The notes under the pieces were generated by a model. It searched no databases, was not told where the DNA came from, and saw nothing but the letters and a program-made list of their open reading frames with translations. DNA of 64,000 nt. Source: Quinella sp. 2Q5 (GTDB taxonomy: Bacteria > Bacillota > Negativicutes > Selenomonadales > Selenomonadaceae). A program made the position numbers and the translations under genes. Positions 53,859 through 61,657 of the stretch are shown here, in pieces (position 1 is the stretch's first letter; each line of letters begins with the position of its first letter). The stretch spans positions 1-64,000 of the forward strand of contig JADEZQ010000008.1 of assembly GCA_015206785.1 (NCBI GenBank). Direction: 5' to 3'.

Positions 53859-54422
53859 ATGAGCAGGAAGATTGTCGTGTTGAACGGGAGCCCGCGCGCT
53901 AAGGGCAACACTTCCGCGCTGGTCGAGGAGTTTGCACGCGGCGCACGCGAAGCGGGTTGCGACGTCGAAATTTTTTTCTTGGATCGCATGAACATTCACG
54001 GTTGCAAAGGTTGCTTCGGCGGCGGAAAAAATCCTGAGCACCCCTGCGTTCAGCGCGACGACATGGAAAAAATTTATCCCGCCTACGTCGCGGCGGATGT
54101 GGTCGCCCTTGCCTCGCCGCTGTACTATTGGAACTTGAGCGGGCAGTTGCGCACGGCGTTCGACAGATTGTTTGCCGTGGCGGAATGCGATCCCAACTAC
54201 GCCAACCCGAAGAAGGAATCCGTGCTGTTGATGGCGGCGGAGGGCTACGGCTTCGACGACGCGCTGACTTACTATCAGAACCTGATGAAGCACTTGGGCT
54301 GGACGGAGCGCGGTCATGTGTTGGCGGGCGGCGTGATGAAAGTCGGCGACATCAAAGGACACGCGGAGCTTGCCGCGGCGTACGAGCTGGGCAAAGCTGT
54401 CGCGGCGGGCAACGGTCTCTGA
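53859..54422 (+). CDS. flavodoxin-fold NAD(P)H-dependent FMN reductase / iron-sulfur flavoprotein family
   Basis: A 187-residue protein: VVLNGSPRAKGNTSALVEEF is the FMN phosphate loop, FFLDRMNIHGCKGCFGG carries a CxxC that in relatives precedes a further cysteine (PCVQRDDM), and ASPLYYWNLSGQLRTAFDRLF is the flavin-ring motif. Members reduce quinones, FMN or disulfide-type substrates; the partner is unknown. The ATG follows CGGAGAG. It is the last backbone gene before tRNA-Arg. Confidence 0.88.
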   Translation: MSRKIVVLNGSPRAKGNTSALVEEFARGAREAGCDVEIFFLDRMNIHGCKGCFGGGKNPEHPCVQRDDMEKIYPAYVAADVVALASPLYYWNLSGQLRTAFDRLFAVAECDPNYANPKKESVLLMAAEGYGFDDALTYYQNLMKHLGWTERGHVLAGGVMKVGDIKGHAELAAAYELGKAVAAGNGL

Positions 54423-54508
54423 AGAGATCTGGCGTCGTTGGTCGGGCGTTACAAATTTCTGGCGGGCTACGCTTTCAATTCATTGCGACGAAAATTTTTC
54501 GTCACCGT

Positions 54509-54537
54509 TTGACAAAACCCGCGCAGACAAATATAAT
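54509..54537 (+). promoter_or_regulatory. promoter of tRNA-Arg
   Basis: TTGACA, 17 bases, TATAAT: both boxes are perfect consensus. An AAAATTTTT tract lies just upstream. Confidence 0.85.
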
Positions 54538-54553
54538 CAAACCGCTTGTTTGA

Positions 54554-54630
<77 letters not shown>

Positions 54631-54644
54631 TATGAAATCAACAA

Positions 54645-54673
54645 AGTTTCGACTTCGGTCGGGGCTTTTTTCG
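54645..54673 (+). terminator. intrinsic terminator of tRNA-Arg
   Basis: AGTTTCGAC pairs with GTCGGGGCT (several G-T pairs) around TTCG, followed by a T run. Confidence 0.75.
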
Positions 54674-54738
54674 TTTTGCGGGTCCACTGTCAAAATCGAC
54701 GGACGGAACGGACAAACGGACTTTTTTGATTTGCAACA

Positions 54739-54827
54739 GTACATACAGGTAATCGGCAACGGCAAGTGATGTTATCGGTCAACCGGTGCCGATTTTGGCT
54801 TTTAGTAACCATCGTACATATAGGTAA
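54739..54827 (+). repeat. direct repeat GTACATAYAGGTAA, two copies before the excisionase-like gene
   Basis: GTACATACAGGTAA at 54739 and GTACATATAGGTAA at 54814, 75 bases apart, each followed 20-27 bases later by GTGATGT. They may be binding sites of the excisionase-like protein or a repressor, or the remains of a duplicated leader. The second copy is close to the AAGGAAGGTGAT ribosome binding site. Confidence 0.5.
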
Positions 54828-54843
54828 AGGAAGGTGATGTCCT

Positions 54844-55041
54844 ATGGACACAGGTAAAAGCAGTTTCTTGACGGTCGACGAGTTATGCGAATTCCTTAGA
54901 ATCGGTCGCACTTCAGCTTATCGGCTGTTGAAGTCGAACCAAATCGAGGCTGTGCATCTCAATCGCAAGTGGCTCGTCTCGGAACAAGCAGTTCAGGATT
55001 ATCTGCAGAAGCAGAGCAATAAACGGAGGAATTACAAATGA
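54844..55041 (+). CDS. excisionase-type helix-turn-helix protein
   Basis: A 65-residue protein of the HTH_17/excisionase family: FLTVDELCEFLRIGRTSAYRLLKSNQIEAVHLNRKWLVSEQAVQDYL is a winged MerR-like fold that binds DNA. Such proteins bend attachment-site DNA during excision or act as small regulators of integrated elements. It is the first gene after tRNA-Arg, as expected near an attachment site. The next gene starts just before its stop codon with GGAGG. Confidence 0.85.
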   Translation: MDTGKSSFLTVDELCEFLRIGRTSAYRLLKSNQIEAVHLNRKWLVSEQAVQDYLQKQSNKRRNYK

Positions 55042-55706
55042 GGTACTTTAGCATGATTTTCGACGGCGGTTTCAAACTGGCAAATTCGGCACGCGAGCTT
55101 CTTGACATTATGCCGACAGTCGAAAGAGTTCATATCATGGAGTTCGCCACTCCTGTCGACGCATATGTCCGGGCTTACAACGAGTATCAGGCTCGTTCGG
55201 GTGGCGCAACGGTTCCGACCTACGAAGAGATGATGAAGAATTCGCTTTTCTTTAAGCCGAATTACGTGCCGCCCGTTATCGATTATCGTTGTATCTACGC
55301 GGTGATGCACCCGTGGTACGTCGGGATATTCATCGATGAGGAAAAGTTGGTAGACGTTCTTGAGAGGCTCCCCTTCCCCGAAGTCATCGAAGCCGTGAGC
55401 ATAGACGACGCCAAAGCAATAATCGGATATTGGTATGTGCGCCAACACCCCATGGAAGTCACCACCTATCAGCGTGCGCCGATTTGCCCTGACTGGCCGT
55501 TAGATTTGATGATGCCCGTGGCAACCATTAAATGGTTTGAATATCTGCTACGAGAGCAGTACGGAATGCTTTTCGCCCCGCAAGCAACGGTGACGTTGAA
55601 GTTAGAGACGCCGAGGGACAAAGAACTCTTTGAGGATTTGGAGGAATACGAGTTGCCAGTAACGACAAAGCTCATCGTTTACCAAAATGGAAAGCCGGTA
55701 ATCTGA
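55038..55706 (+). CDS. hypothetical protein with two similar viroplasmin-like segments
   Basis: A 222-residue soluble protein. Two segments look alike: about 2-52 (RYFSMIFDGGFKLANSARELLD...EFATPVDAYVRAYNEY) and about 85-137 (IYAVMHPWYVGIFIDEEKLVD...VSIDDAKAIIGYWYV). The pattern of an aromatic strand, a short turn, a helix and a late strand-helix with a conserved Ala resembles the viroplasmin/RNase H1 N-terminal domain that binds nucleic acid, but this is tentative. It overlaps the excisionase-like gene by 4 bases and ends in a strong terminator, forming a two-gene unit at the element edge. Function unknown. Confidence 0.6.
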   Translation: MRYFSMIFDGGFKLANSARELLDIMPTVERVHIMEFATPVDAYVRAYNEYQARSGGATVPTYEEMMKNSLFFKPNYVPPVIDYRCIYAVMHPWYVGIFIDEEKLVDVLERLPFPEVIEAVSIDDAKAIIGYWYVRQHPMEVTTYQRAPICPDWPLDLMMPVATIKWFEYLLREQYGMLFAPQATVTLKLETPRDKELFEDLEEYELPVTTKLIVYQNGKPVI

Positions 55707-55729
55707 ACCAACAAGTGATAATCAGCAGA

Positions 55730-55765
55730 ACAGGGGTTGTCGTAATGACAGCCCCTGTTTTATTG
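55730..55765 (+). terminator. intrinsic terminator
   Basis: AACAGGGGTTGTC pairs with GACAGCCCCTGTT (one T-C mismatch position) around GTAAT, followed by TTATT. Confidence 0.85.
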
Positions 55766-55861
55766 GCAGTATCAAATTTTTTGTGTTTTTGAGTTGCTCG
55801 TGGCGTTGTGGCGCGATTCCTTTCCGCAATTACACAGAATTTATGACACAGTCGTTTTATT

Positions 55862-57564
55862 TCAGCTTATCGCTTCGGATATTATCGCTTGCCGTTGTGG
55901 TATAGGCAGGATTTTCTCTATCAAAGATTCCAGCTGGATCTCGTCGTCGGAAGGTATCAATAATGGAATTGTTCTGCGCCAATACTTCAGCAATGCCGAT
56001 TTCATCGTCTCTCGTAGCGTTTGTAACTCTACCGTGCGACAATTCATGAGCATATACATTTGCTCGGTCAACCATTGGCAAGACAAGAAGTATTCTTCCT
56101 CCGATAACGGCGAATCGATTTCCGTTTTCTCAAACCTTGCGCGAAGTTGTTTGACTAGAGCTTTAATCTTCAAATCGCGTCTCTTTTGGTCATCTTCGCG
56201 AGTGCTTATGTAGCCGCTGTGCAAAGGAATATCCGTGCCGTTATCCGACAGATACTCGTACAGATAGACAATCGCAACGACTTCGAGTCCGCTGAGACTG
56301 GAAAATTCATCTCGATTGATTCCCGAATTGTAAACACGTCCGACAATGGCATAATCGTCCTTGTGCCTTTCAATGCGAACGAAAAGTTTCCTAAGCTCGG
56401 TATCATCAGCTACATCTGCGTGAACAACTTTCGCCAAGCCTTTCTTATGCTTCCCGACAAAATCGGAAAGCTCGTCTAATGTAACGGAGGCAATATCGTT
56501 CGTCGTCAAAAAGGCTTCTGCTCGGTCGTAGAATCCTTCTTCAGCTTCCACAACGAAAATTTCCGAATAGAACTTGCTGTATTCTTCGTCGATAATGTCC
56601 GCCATCAAGAAATGCTCGTAGGCATATCGCTGAATGTAATCAGCATCATTATCCCTTGCCAATTCGGAAAGTGGCGTTGCATTGAGATTATCTATTACTC
56701 TTTCGTAGACTTTGCCGCAAATGAATCGTTTGATTCGGGGATTTGGAGATTCTATCTGCCGGAGCATGTGGTCGACGATTCCTTCGCTAAAGGCATTTAT
56801 GAAACTTCGGACGGCGTTGTTGTAACATTCCAACTTCATTACCAATTTGAAGTAGTCGATGTCTCTGGCTATTATTCGCGCCTTTATGAAATCCAGTGCT
56901 TTGCTGTACGATGTCGGAATCTTTGAGGTTTGCTTTAGGAACGAGAACCGCAAGAGGTACGCCAAATCTACTTCGCATTCGTAGATGCAGTCATGCAAGA
57001 TTTTGAGCAAACGCAACGTCTCATATTTCGCGCCTTGGTCACCGGATTTGTCGTCGTATTTTATACCGAAAAATTTGCCGAGGTAATTTTGGTTTAGCTT
57101 CCAGAGCTCGTTTCGTTTGCTGTCCTTGTCGAGAGGGTCAGCGTCTTTACCAAGAATCACTTCCGACAAATCGGCGATAGAAAATGCTCCGTCGGGATAA
57201 TTCGTGTGCGGGGTGAAATAAGCGTACTTTCCTTCCGCCGGTTCTTCATACCCAAGCGGATTGAGAGTCTTTCCAAAGTACAGCGTCGCTAGCTCGCCCA
57301 AAATATCTGGCGGGATATTCTTAGCCGCTTTGCCGTAGCGAAATTCGCTGAGCTCAAAAATCTCGTGGCAGGTTCTGATACAATGATTGAACAGAGCAAT
57401 GTGATCAATCTTTACGTCTTGCAGTTCGGCATTTACATCGCTGTATATATCCAAGTAAGGGTCATCGGCATTTAAATCGATATCATTTTTTCTTTTGCCG
57501 CTTCCTGAAACTTCGCCCTGCACGCTTCCAAGTCCAAGTTTTTAAAGAAGTCGCTACGGAACAT
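55862..57564 (-). pseudogene. large hypothetical element protein, apparently frameshifted near its start
   Basis: The main open frame (to about 57523, 553 residues) is helical, charged and of no family I recognise (KIDHIALFNHCIRTCHEIFELSEFRYGKAA; LSEEEYFLSCQWLTEQMYMLMNC). It has no ribosome binding site of its own. A strong one (AAGGAGAGGTAACTT) precedes an ATG at 57564 in another frame, which reads MFRSDFFKNLDLEACRAKFQEAAKEK and then hits a stop. An extra A in the A6 run at 57486-57491 would join both into a 567-residue protein. So this is either a recent frameshift or a homopolymer sequencing error. It sits near the element edge, a typical cargo position. Confidence 0.7.
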
Positions 57565-57592
57565 AAGTTACCTCTCCTTTCTTTGATAGCGA

Positions 57593-57622
57593 ATTATATC
57601 CCGCCGTTTGCCGCGTTGTAAA
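57593..57622 (-). promoter_or_regulatory. promoter of the large hypothetical gene
   Basis: On the minus strand TTTACA, 18 bases, TATAAT, about 28 bases before the ATG at 57564. A repeat array abuts the -35 box. Confidence 0.6.
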
Positions 57623-57625
57623 TCC

Positions 57626-57737
57626 GTTTCGCCACTTTCACCGATTTCACCACCTCTGCAAAATGATATGGGTATACGTTTGATTGGACAGTTACTCATT
57701 TCAAGCAATGGTGAAATTGGCGAATTTGGTGAAATGG
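57626..57737. repeat. two inverted arrays of a 9-base-spaced GGTGAAA motif
   Basis: On the minus strand at 57626-57654 the sequence reads GGTGAAATC GGTGAAAGT GGCGAAAC. On the plus strand at 57710-57737 it reads GGTGAAATT GGCGAATTT GGTGAAAT. Each array has three copies at 9-base spacing, and the two face each other across about 55 bases. The first array touches the -35 box of the large hypothetical gene. This looks like an operator or iteron for an element-encoded protein. Confidence 0.65.
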
Positions 57738-57748
57738 TTTTGTAATCG

Positions 57749-57779
57749 AAAAAAAAGCCTCGGTCAAACCGACCAAGGC
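57749..57779 (-). terminator. intrinsic terminator of the peptidase gene unit
   Basis: On the minus strand GCCTTGGTC pairs with GACCGAGGC (one T-G) around GGTTT, followed by eight T. Confidence 0.85.
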
Positions 57780-57798
57780 AATCGTTTATTCAATAATC

Positions 57799-58704
57799 TC
57801 AACGGAAGTAAAAGGGCGCAACTTCGTCGTTGTAGATTTGCCAAAGGATGCAATCGCCAAATTCGGCGCGGAAGGATTCAAGCTCGTTGACCGAATAGAA
57901 GTCCAGCAATAATTCGTAGATGTCGCGGAGGTCGGCAGGAACCCTGCACGGCAAGTAAATTGAATCATCACGTCGAATAAGCTTGCACGGTTCGGATATT
58001 GGCTGAATGTGCTCGATGTACTCAAAGCGCGGCAACTTTGCGGCGTCGTTGATGATGTCAACTACCTTGCCGATAGTGCCGTCAAGTTCTTTGCGGTTGA
58101 TGAACTCGTGGAGCGTGTGCGCGTTATGGTAACCGCTGGACAGATTTACAGCAGCTATTCCGAGCTCAGGAGCTACAAGAGAAATGTCAGAAAAGGAACC
58201 CCGCGCAGTATTGAAGTCCTTGCCGGTTATGTAAGCCTCGAAGTCAGTATTGGCACAATGGTAGAACACGGCGTCATTGGCTCCGCGACGATCTATCTCA
58301 ACGATAAACTTGAGCAAATCGAGTTCTTTGGGCAGTTGATTTTGCTTGTGAGCGAGGCAGAAAGCTTTAGCCCCGATTCCACCAATTTCCTCGTCGCATG
58401 TAAAGAGCAACCATGGTTTGACTTGAGCGGACTTGTAAATTTTGACGAGAGCGAAGCAACCGCAACGATCATCTCCGCCTATGCCCTGCGGGCTCATGAG
58501 GATATTGCCGTCAGCCGTTTTGCATATTTCTCGAACGGGTTCATCGTGAACTGTGTCCAAATGTGCGACCAACATCACAGGCACAATCCCGCGAACGAGA
58601 ATGAAGTTACCCTTGTTGATGAGCGTCTTGCCTTTGAATTTCTTGCAGAGTCGTTTGAAGAGTTGTTTTTGAGTGGGTCGGAGGAAGTCTTCAAGAATTT
58701 TCAT
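57799..58704 (-). CDS. M20-like metallopeptidase
   Basis: A 301-residue protein with the di-zinc peptidase core: VAHLDTVHD (His and Asp ligands), GIGGDDRCGC (bridging Asp), FTCDEEIGGIGA (catalytic and ligand Glu), VEIDRRGA and a late HNAHTLHEF (His ligand). This matches M20/M28-type aminopeptidases or carboxypeptidases. The lid/dimerisation domain looks short. A peptidase inside a phage-like element is unusual; its start overlaps the upstream zinc-ribbon gene by 4 bases, so both act together or at least are co-translated. Substrate unknown. Confidence 0.8.
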   Translation of the reverse strand: MKILEDFLRPTQKQLFKRLCKKFKGKTLINKGNFILVRGIVPVMLVAHLDTVHDEPVREICKTADGNILMSPQGIGGDDRCGCFALVKIYKSAQVKPWLLFTCDEEIGGIGAKAFCLAHKQNQLPKELDLLKFIVEIDRRGANDAVFYHCANTDFEAYITGKDFNTARGSFSDISLVAPELGIAAVNLSSGYHNAHTLHEFINRKELDGTIGKVVDIINDAAKLPRFEYIEHIQPISEPCKLIRRDDSIYLPCRVPADLRDIYELLLDFYSVNELESFRAEFGDCILWQIYNDEVAPFYFR

Positions 58705-60053
58705 GCGGAGACCTCCTCAAGTTCATGGCAGTGACGACAAACGCTGTCAACAAATTCGTCTTTCGGACGATATTCCTCGCACCGTTCGCAGAAGCGGTAG
58801 TGCTCGTCCAAACAGGCGGCGCAGACGTGAATGCGTTCGCCGTAGCTGTTGATAACGTCGAAAGTCTCGCGGCAACGTTCCTCGCACTCCTGACAGAATT
58901 CGTGTTCGTCAGAGTCGCAACCGGAACAGTAGAGCCCTTCGGAAGTTTCGTCGCCGCAGGAAATGCACAAACCGTAAGTGCCTATCTCGAACGTTTGGAA
59001 ATCGTGAGCGTGGTCGGCGCGTATGGAAATCTTGGCATTGAAATCGCGATGACTCCAATCGCAATAACCGCCGAAGCCCTCGCCCTTGCGAAAATAGACG
59101 CCGTGTTTGTTGCCGCAATATCTCTCGGTTTGCCAGAGATTGGGAACGCCTTCAAGTTCGGACAGTTCACGCTGAATTAAATCGCGATACAATTTGGACT
59201 CAGCTTGATTGCCGCAAGTTCCGCCGTTGGTATTGTAAAGGCGACTTTGCAAAAGTAGACCGTTGTAAGGTTTATAGGCGAAAATTTGGCGTGAAGTCTT
59301 GCGATTATTAAGCGTTTCAGGATTGTCGGGATCAGCCGCCGTGAAGACGATGAAAGTGTACTTGTCACGGGCATAACCGCTACAGCCGCAGTTATATTGA
59401 AGGTCAGTATAATTGAAGCTGTGGCAACTGGTGAGCATGGTGCCTCGCTCATCGTCTTTCGGGTTCGACATCGTGAGGAAATGGGCAGGATTAATTGACA
59501 CGAACAATTTGAAATCAATTTTGCGTGTGGAAAGTTCGTCAGCAAATTTCGCGAAAAGTTTCTGGAAATCACTGCCGGCAGAATTATCAGTGACGCCGAG
59601 AGAATCGCAAATCGCCTTGAAAATCCTACTGCGCTTTTTGCGCGGTGCGTAGGCATGAGGCGCAAGCTCATTGATAGCGTCGATATAGCTGTCGGGCTGA
59701 TTGTTGGGACGTGAGAAGAACGAAATAGCGCGGTCAATCAAATCGATTTTCCGCCAGTCTGCGTCATGCTTTGCAGGCGTGAGAATGGAGTTGGCGAGAT
59801 TGTGAACGAGAATGTAGTCGGGATTGTGCGTTTTCGTTCCGTTGATGATGATAGCTTGAAGATTTTCGTTCCAACCGCTTGACTGGCGGAAGAGGTCGCG
59901 AAGTTCGCGTTTGCTTTCGATAGTGTCGTCAGCAAGGCGGTCGACGAAAGCGGCGGAAATGTCGTCGCGCACTTCGGTCGAGTAGGTGTGACGGAAATAG
60001 TCGTCGACGGCGTTCCAAATGTTGTTGCGCGTGAGCGTTTGCAGATTGTTCAT
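58701..60053 (-). CDS. hypothetical element protein with C-terminal cysteine-rich zinc ribbons
   Basis: A 450-residue protein. Residues 1-150 are helical (NIWNAVDDYFRHTYSTEV). A middle part (about 150-330) is rich in conserved-looking aromatic and Gly/Cys residues (SCHSFNYTDLQYNCGCSGYARDKYTFIVF). The last 90 residues hold at least six CxxC-type pairs (CISCGDETSEGLYCSGCDSDEHEFCQECEERC... CAACLDEHYRFCERCEEY... CRHCHEL), likely binding several zinc ions. I recognise no family. It has GGAGG before its ATG and is coupled to the M20-like gene. Confidence 0.65.
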   Translation of the reverse strand: MNNLQTLTRNNIWNAVDDYFRHTYSTEVRDDISAAFVDRLADDTIESKRELRDLFRQSSGWNENLQAIIINGTKTHNPDYILVHNLANSILTPAKHDADWRKIDLIDRAISFFSRPNNQPDSYIDAINELAPHAYAPRKKRSRIFKAICDSLGVTDNSAGSDFQKLFAKFADELSTRKIDFKLFVSINPAHFLTMSNPKDDERGTMLTSCHSFNYTDLQYNCGCSGYARDKYTFIVFTAADPDNPETLNNRKTSRQIFAYKPYNGLLLQSRLYNTNGGTCGNQAESKLYRDLIQRELSELEGVPNLWQTERYCGNKHGVYFRKGEGFGGYCDWSHRDFNAKISIRADHAHDFQTFEIGTYGLCISCGDETSEGLYCSGCDSDEHEFCQECEERCRETFDVINSYGERIHVCAACLDEHYRFCERCEEYRPKDEFVDSVCRHCHELEEVSA

Positions 60054-60073
60054 GTTTAATACCTCCGGAAATA

Positions 60074-60102
60074 GAAAAAGCCCCGAACCGAAGTTCGAGG
60101 CT
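60074..60102 (-). terminator. intrinsic terminator after the ERF gene
   Basis: On the minus strand AGCCTCGAAC pairs with GTTCGGGGCT (one T-G) around TTCG, followed by TTTTTC. Confidence 0.8.
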
Positions 60103-60111
60103 GATTAACGT

Positions 60112-60675
60112 TTAAGCGACGGATTGTTGAGAGCGTTGACAATCGTAGCAAAGGAATCTGCCGAATTTGCCTTTGGAATAATCAGCGACGCGTTGAGTGA
60201 TATTCGCGCCGCAGTCATGGCAGGTCGGATTGTTAGCAGTCTTAGGTTGCATGACTTCATCAGTGTGGCGATCAGCTTCAGGGTCGTCATTGGTGGCAAT
60301 GGCAAGACTATTGAGATAGCAATATTTCAGCCCCATAGTTTGAGCTTTGGCGACGCTTTTATCCCCTGAATCTTGCCCAGAGCCGAGTCCCTTGAGCGTG
60401 AGAGTTTCGCCCGATTCGCTGTCAATAAGCGTGATGACTACTTCAACGGTGGCAAGCTGTTCGACGTTTCCTTTGGCGGTGGTGACTTGTTGCATGCTCA
60501 GCAAGTTCGGGGTGACGACGGAAGCAATTCCGTGCTTTGTGAGCGAGGCATTTACCTTTTCAAGCACGTCAGCTGCCGTGGCGTATTTGTAGCGGTGAAA
60601 CTCGTTAGTCCCATTTTTTGCGACGTGAGAGCAATCGCGCATAACCTCAACAAATTTCTTGGCGATTTTCTGCAT
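60112..60675 (-). CDS. ERF-family single-strand annealing protein with zinc ribbon
   Basis: A 187-residue recombination protein: KNGTNEFHRYKYATAADVLEKVNASLTKHGI and LKGLGSGQDSGDKSVAKAQTMGLKYCYLNSLAI are the ERF core, which anneals complementary single strands during phage recombination. A C-terminal zinc ribbon (CHDCGANITQRV...FLCYDC) is added. The ATG at 60675 with AGGTGA upstream is used. It follows the 192-residue hypothetical by 11 bases and closes the recombination unit. Confidence 0.88.
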   Translation of the reverse strand: MQKIAKKFVEVMRDCSHVAKNGTNEFHRYKYATAADVLEKVNASLTKHGIASVVTPNLLSMQQVTTAKGNVEQLATVEVVITLIDSESGETLTLKGLGSGQDSGDKSVAKAQTMGLKYCYLNSLAIATNDDPEADRHTDEVMQPKTANNPTCHDCGANITQRVADYSKGKFGRFLCYDCQRSQQSVA

Positions 60676-60686
60676 AAGCAATCACC

Positions 60687-61265
60687 TCAACGAATTTCAA
60701 TGAATCTGATGTCAATTTTGCTGAAGTCGTCGGGCGGCTTGTCCTCAATGGAAATGAGTTGCCACGCCCAGATACCGACGTTTTCAAAGCCGGTGTTGCC
60801 TTCGTGGAAATCGCCGCCACCACGATCGTTCCCGACAGCAGTGATCAAGGGCAAAGGATGAATGCACCAGCCGTGCTTGTCGATTGAATTTGCTTTGTAC
60901 TCATTCAAATCGATATATTCTTTCGTGTCGTAGTTGACGAGAAATTTATCGTCGAGAGTGAAGTCGGTGGAAGAAACGCCAACAGCCGAAACGCTGTCGC
61001 CCCAAACTTCGCCGTAGTACGGAACATAGAACGCCGAGCAGTTCGGGAAGTCGAAATCGTCAGGCTCGTCGGCATAGTCGCCAACCCAAGCCACGCGGCT
61101 CGGTTCGTTGTACAGAAACTCGGAAAAAGCATTGACGAACGAATTTTTCCACCACGAATGCTCAAGCAATTTGGCGAAGGTGTATTCGCCATCGACTGAA
61201 CGGTCAAAGACTTTACAGTTAAGCCCGAAAGCGTCACCAAGAATCGGGCGAAAATATTGCCCCAT
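60687..61265 (-). CDS. hypothetical element protein
   Basis: A 192-residue soluble protein starting MGQYFRPIL with AGGAG upstream; the tracked start is 22 codons too early. It is acidic and aromatic-rich (HSWWKNSFVNAFSEFLY, YVPYYGEVWGDS, KHGWCIHPLPLITAVGNDRGGGDF) with no family I recognise. It lies between the DUF3846-like gene and the ERF gene on the same strand, 5 and 11 bases away. Confidence 0.7.
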   Translation of the reverse strand: MGQYFRPILGDAFGLNCKVFDRSVDGEYTFAKLLEHSWWKNSFVNAFSEFLYNEPSRVAWVGDYADEPDDFDFPNCSAFYVPYYGEVWGDSVSAVGVSSTDFTLDDKFLVNYDTKEYIDLNEYKANSIDKHGWCIHPLPLITAVGNDRGGGDFHEGNTGFENVGIWAWQLISIEDKPPDDFSKIDIRFIEIR

Positions 61266-61270
61266 GAAAA

Positions 61271-61657
61271 TCATCTCCTGTTCTTGAGAAAATTGAGCAA
61301 TTTGGGAAATTGAGATTGAGCGAAATTCCAAAGTAAGTGAACTTCCTCGCGCTCAAGCTCGACAAAACCGCCGTCCTCGTCAGACTTAGCAAAGACAACA
61401 GAGCCGAAGATAATCAAGTCGTCGTCGATGTAAAGATTGGGCGTGGGCTTGTCTTTAAGCAAAGCTTCATCGTCCGACCACACGTCGAAAAACTTGCCGT
61501 TGACTTCAATTTGGGTGCAGGTAACGCAGTCGCAGTTGATGATTTTGTAGAGGTCATTGAGCACGTTGGCGGGCGAAATATATCTGACGTGGGGAGAAAT
61601 TGTTCTGCTTTCGTCATCACATTCAAGTGCAAAAACCCTAAGCAATGAGCCGTTCAT
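61271..61657 (-). CDS. small hypothetical element protein (DUF3846-like)
   Basis: A 128-residue protein (MNGSLLRVFALECDDESR). The middle, VLNDLYKIINCDCVTCTQIEVNGKFFDVWSDDEAL, followed by PNLYIDDDLIIFGSVVFAKSD, resembles phage DUF3846 proteins in which a short strand is followed by a D-x-I-x-G strand. The match is tentative. It overlaps the nuclease gene by 20 bases and is followed by the 192-residue hypothetical after 5 bases, so it belongs to the recombination unit. Confidence 0.65.
   Translation of the reverse strand: MNGSLLRVFALECDDESRTISPHVRYISPANVLNDLYKIINCDCVTCTQIEVNGKFFDVWSDDEALLKDKPTPNLYIDDDLIIFGSVVFAKSDEDGGFVELEREEVHLLWNFAQSQFPKLLNFLKNRR

Noticed and set aside
54128-54553. 141-residue plus-strand ORF overlapping the flavoprotein end
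   Set aside because: Different frame of a certain gene, arginine-rich, no ribosome binding site.
57478-57495. Programmed -1 frameshift joining the two frames of the cargo gene
   Set aside because: The slippery stretch GAAAAAA would force a poor P-site re-pairing (GAA to AGA) and no downstream structure is evident; a one-base indel is simpler.
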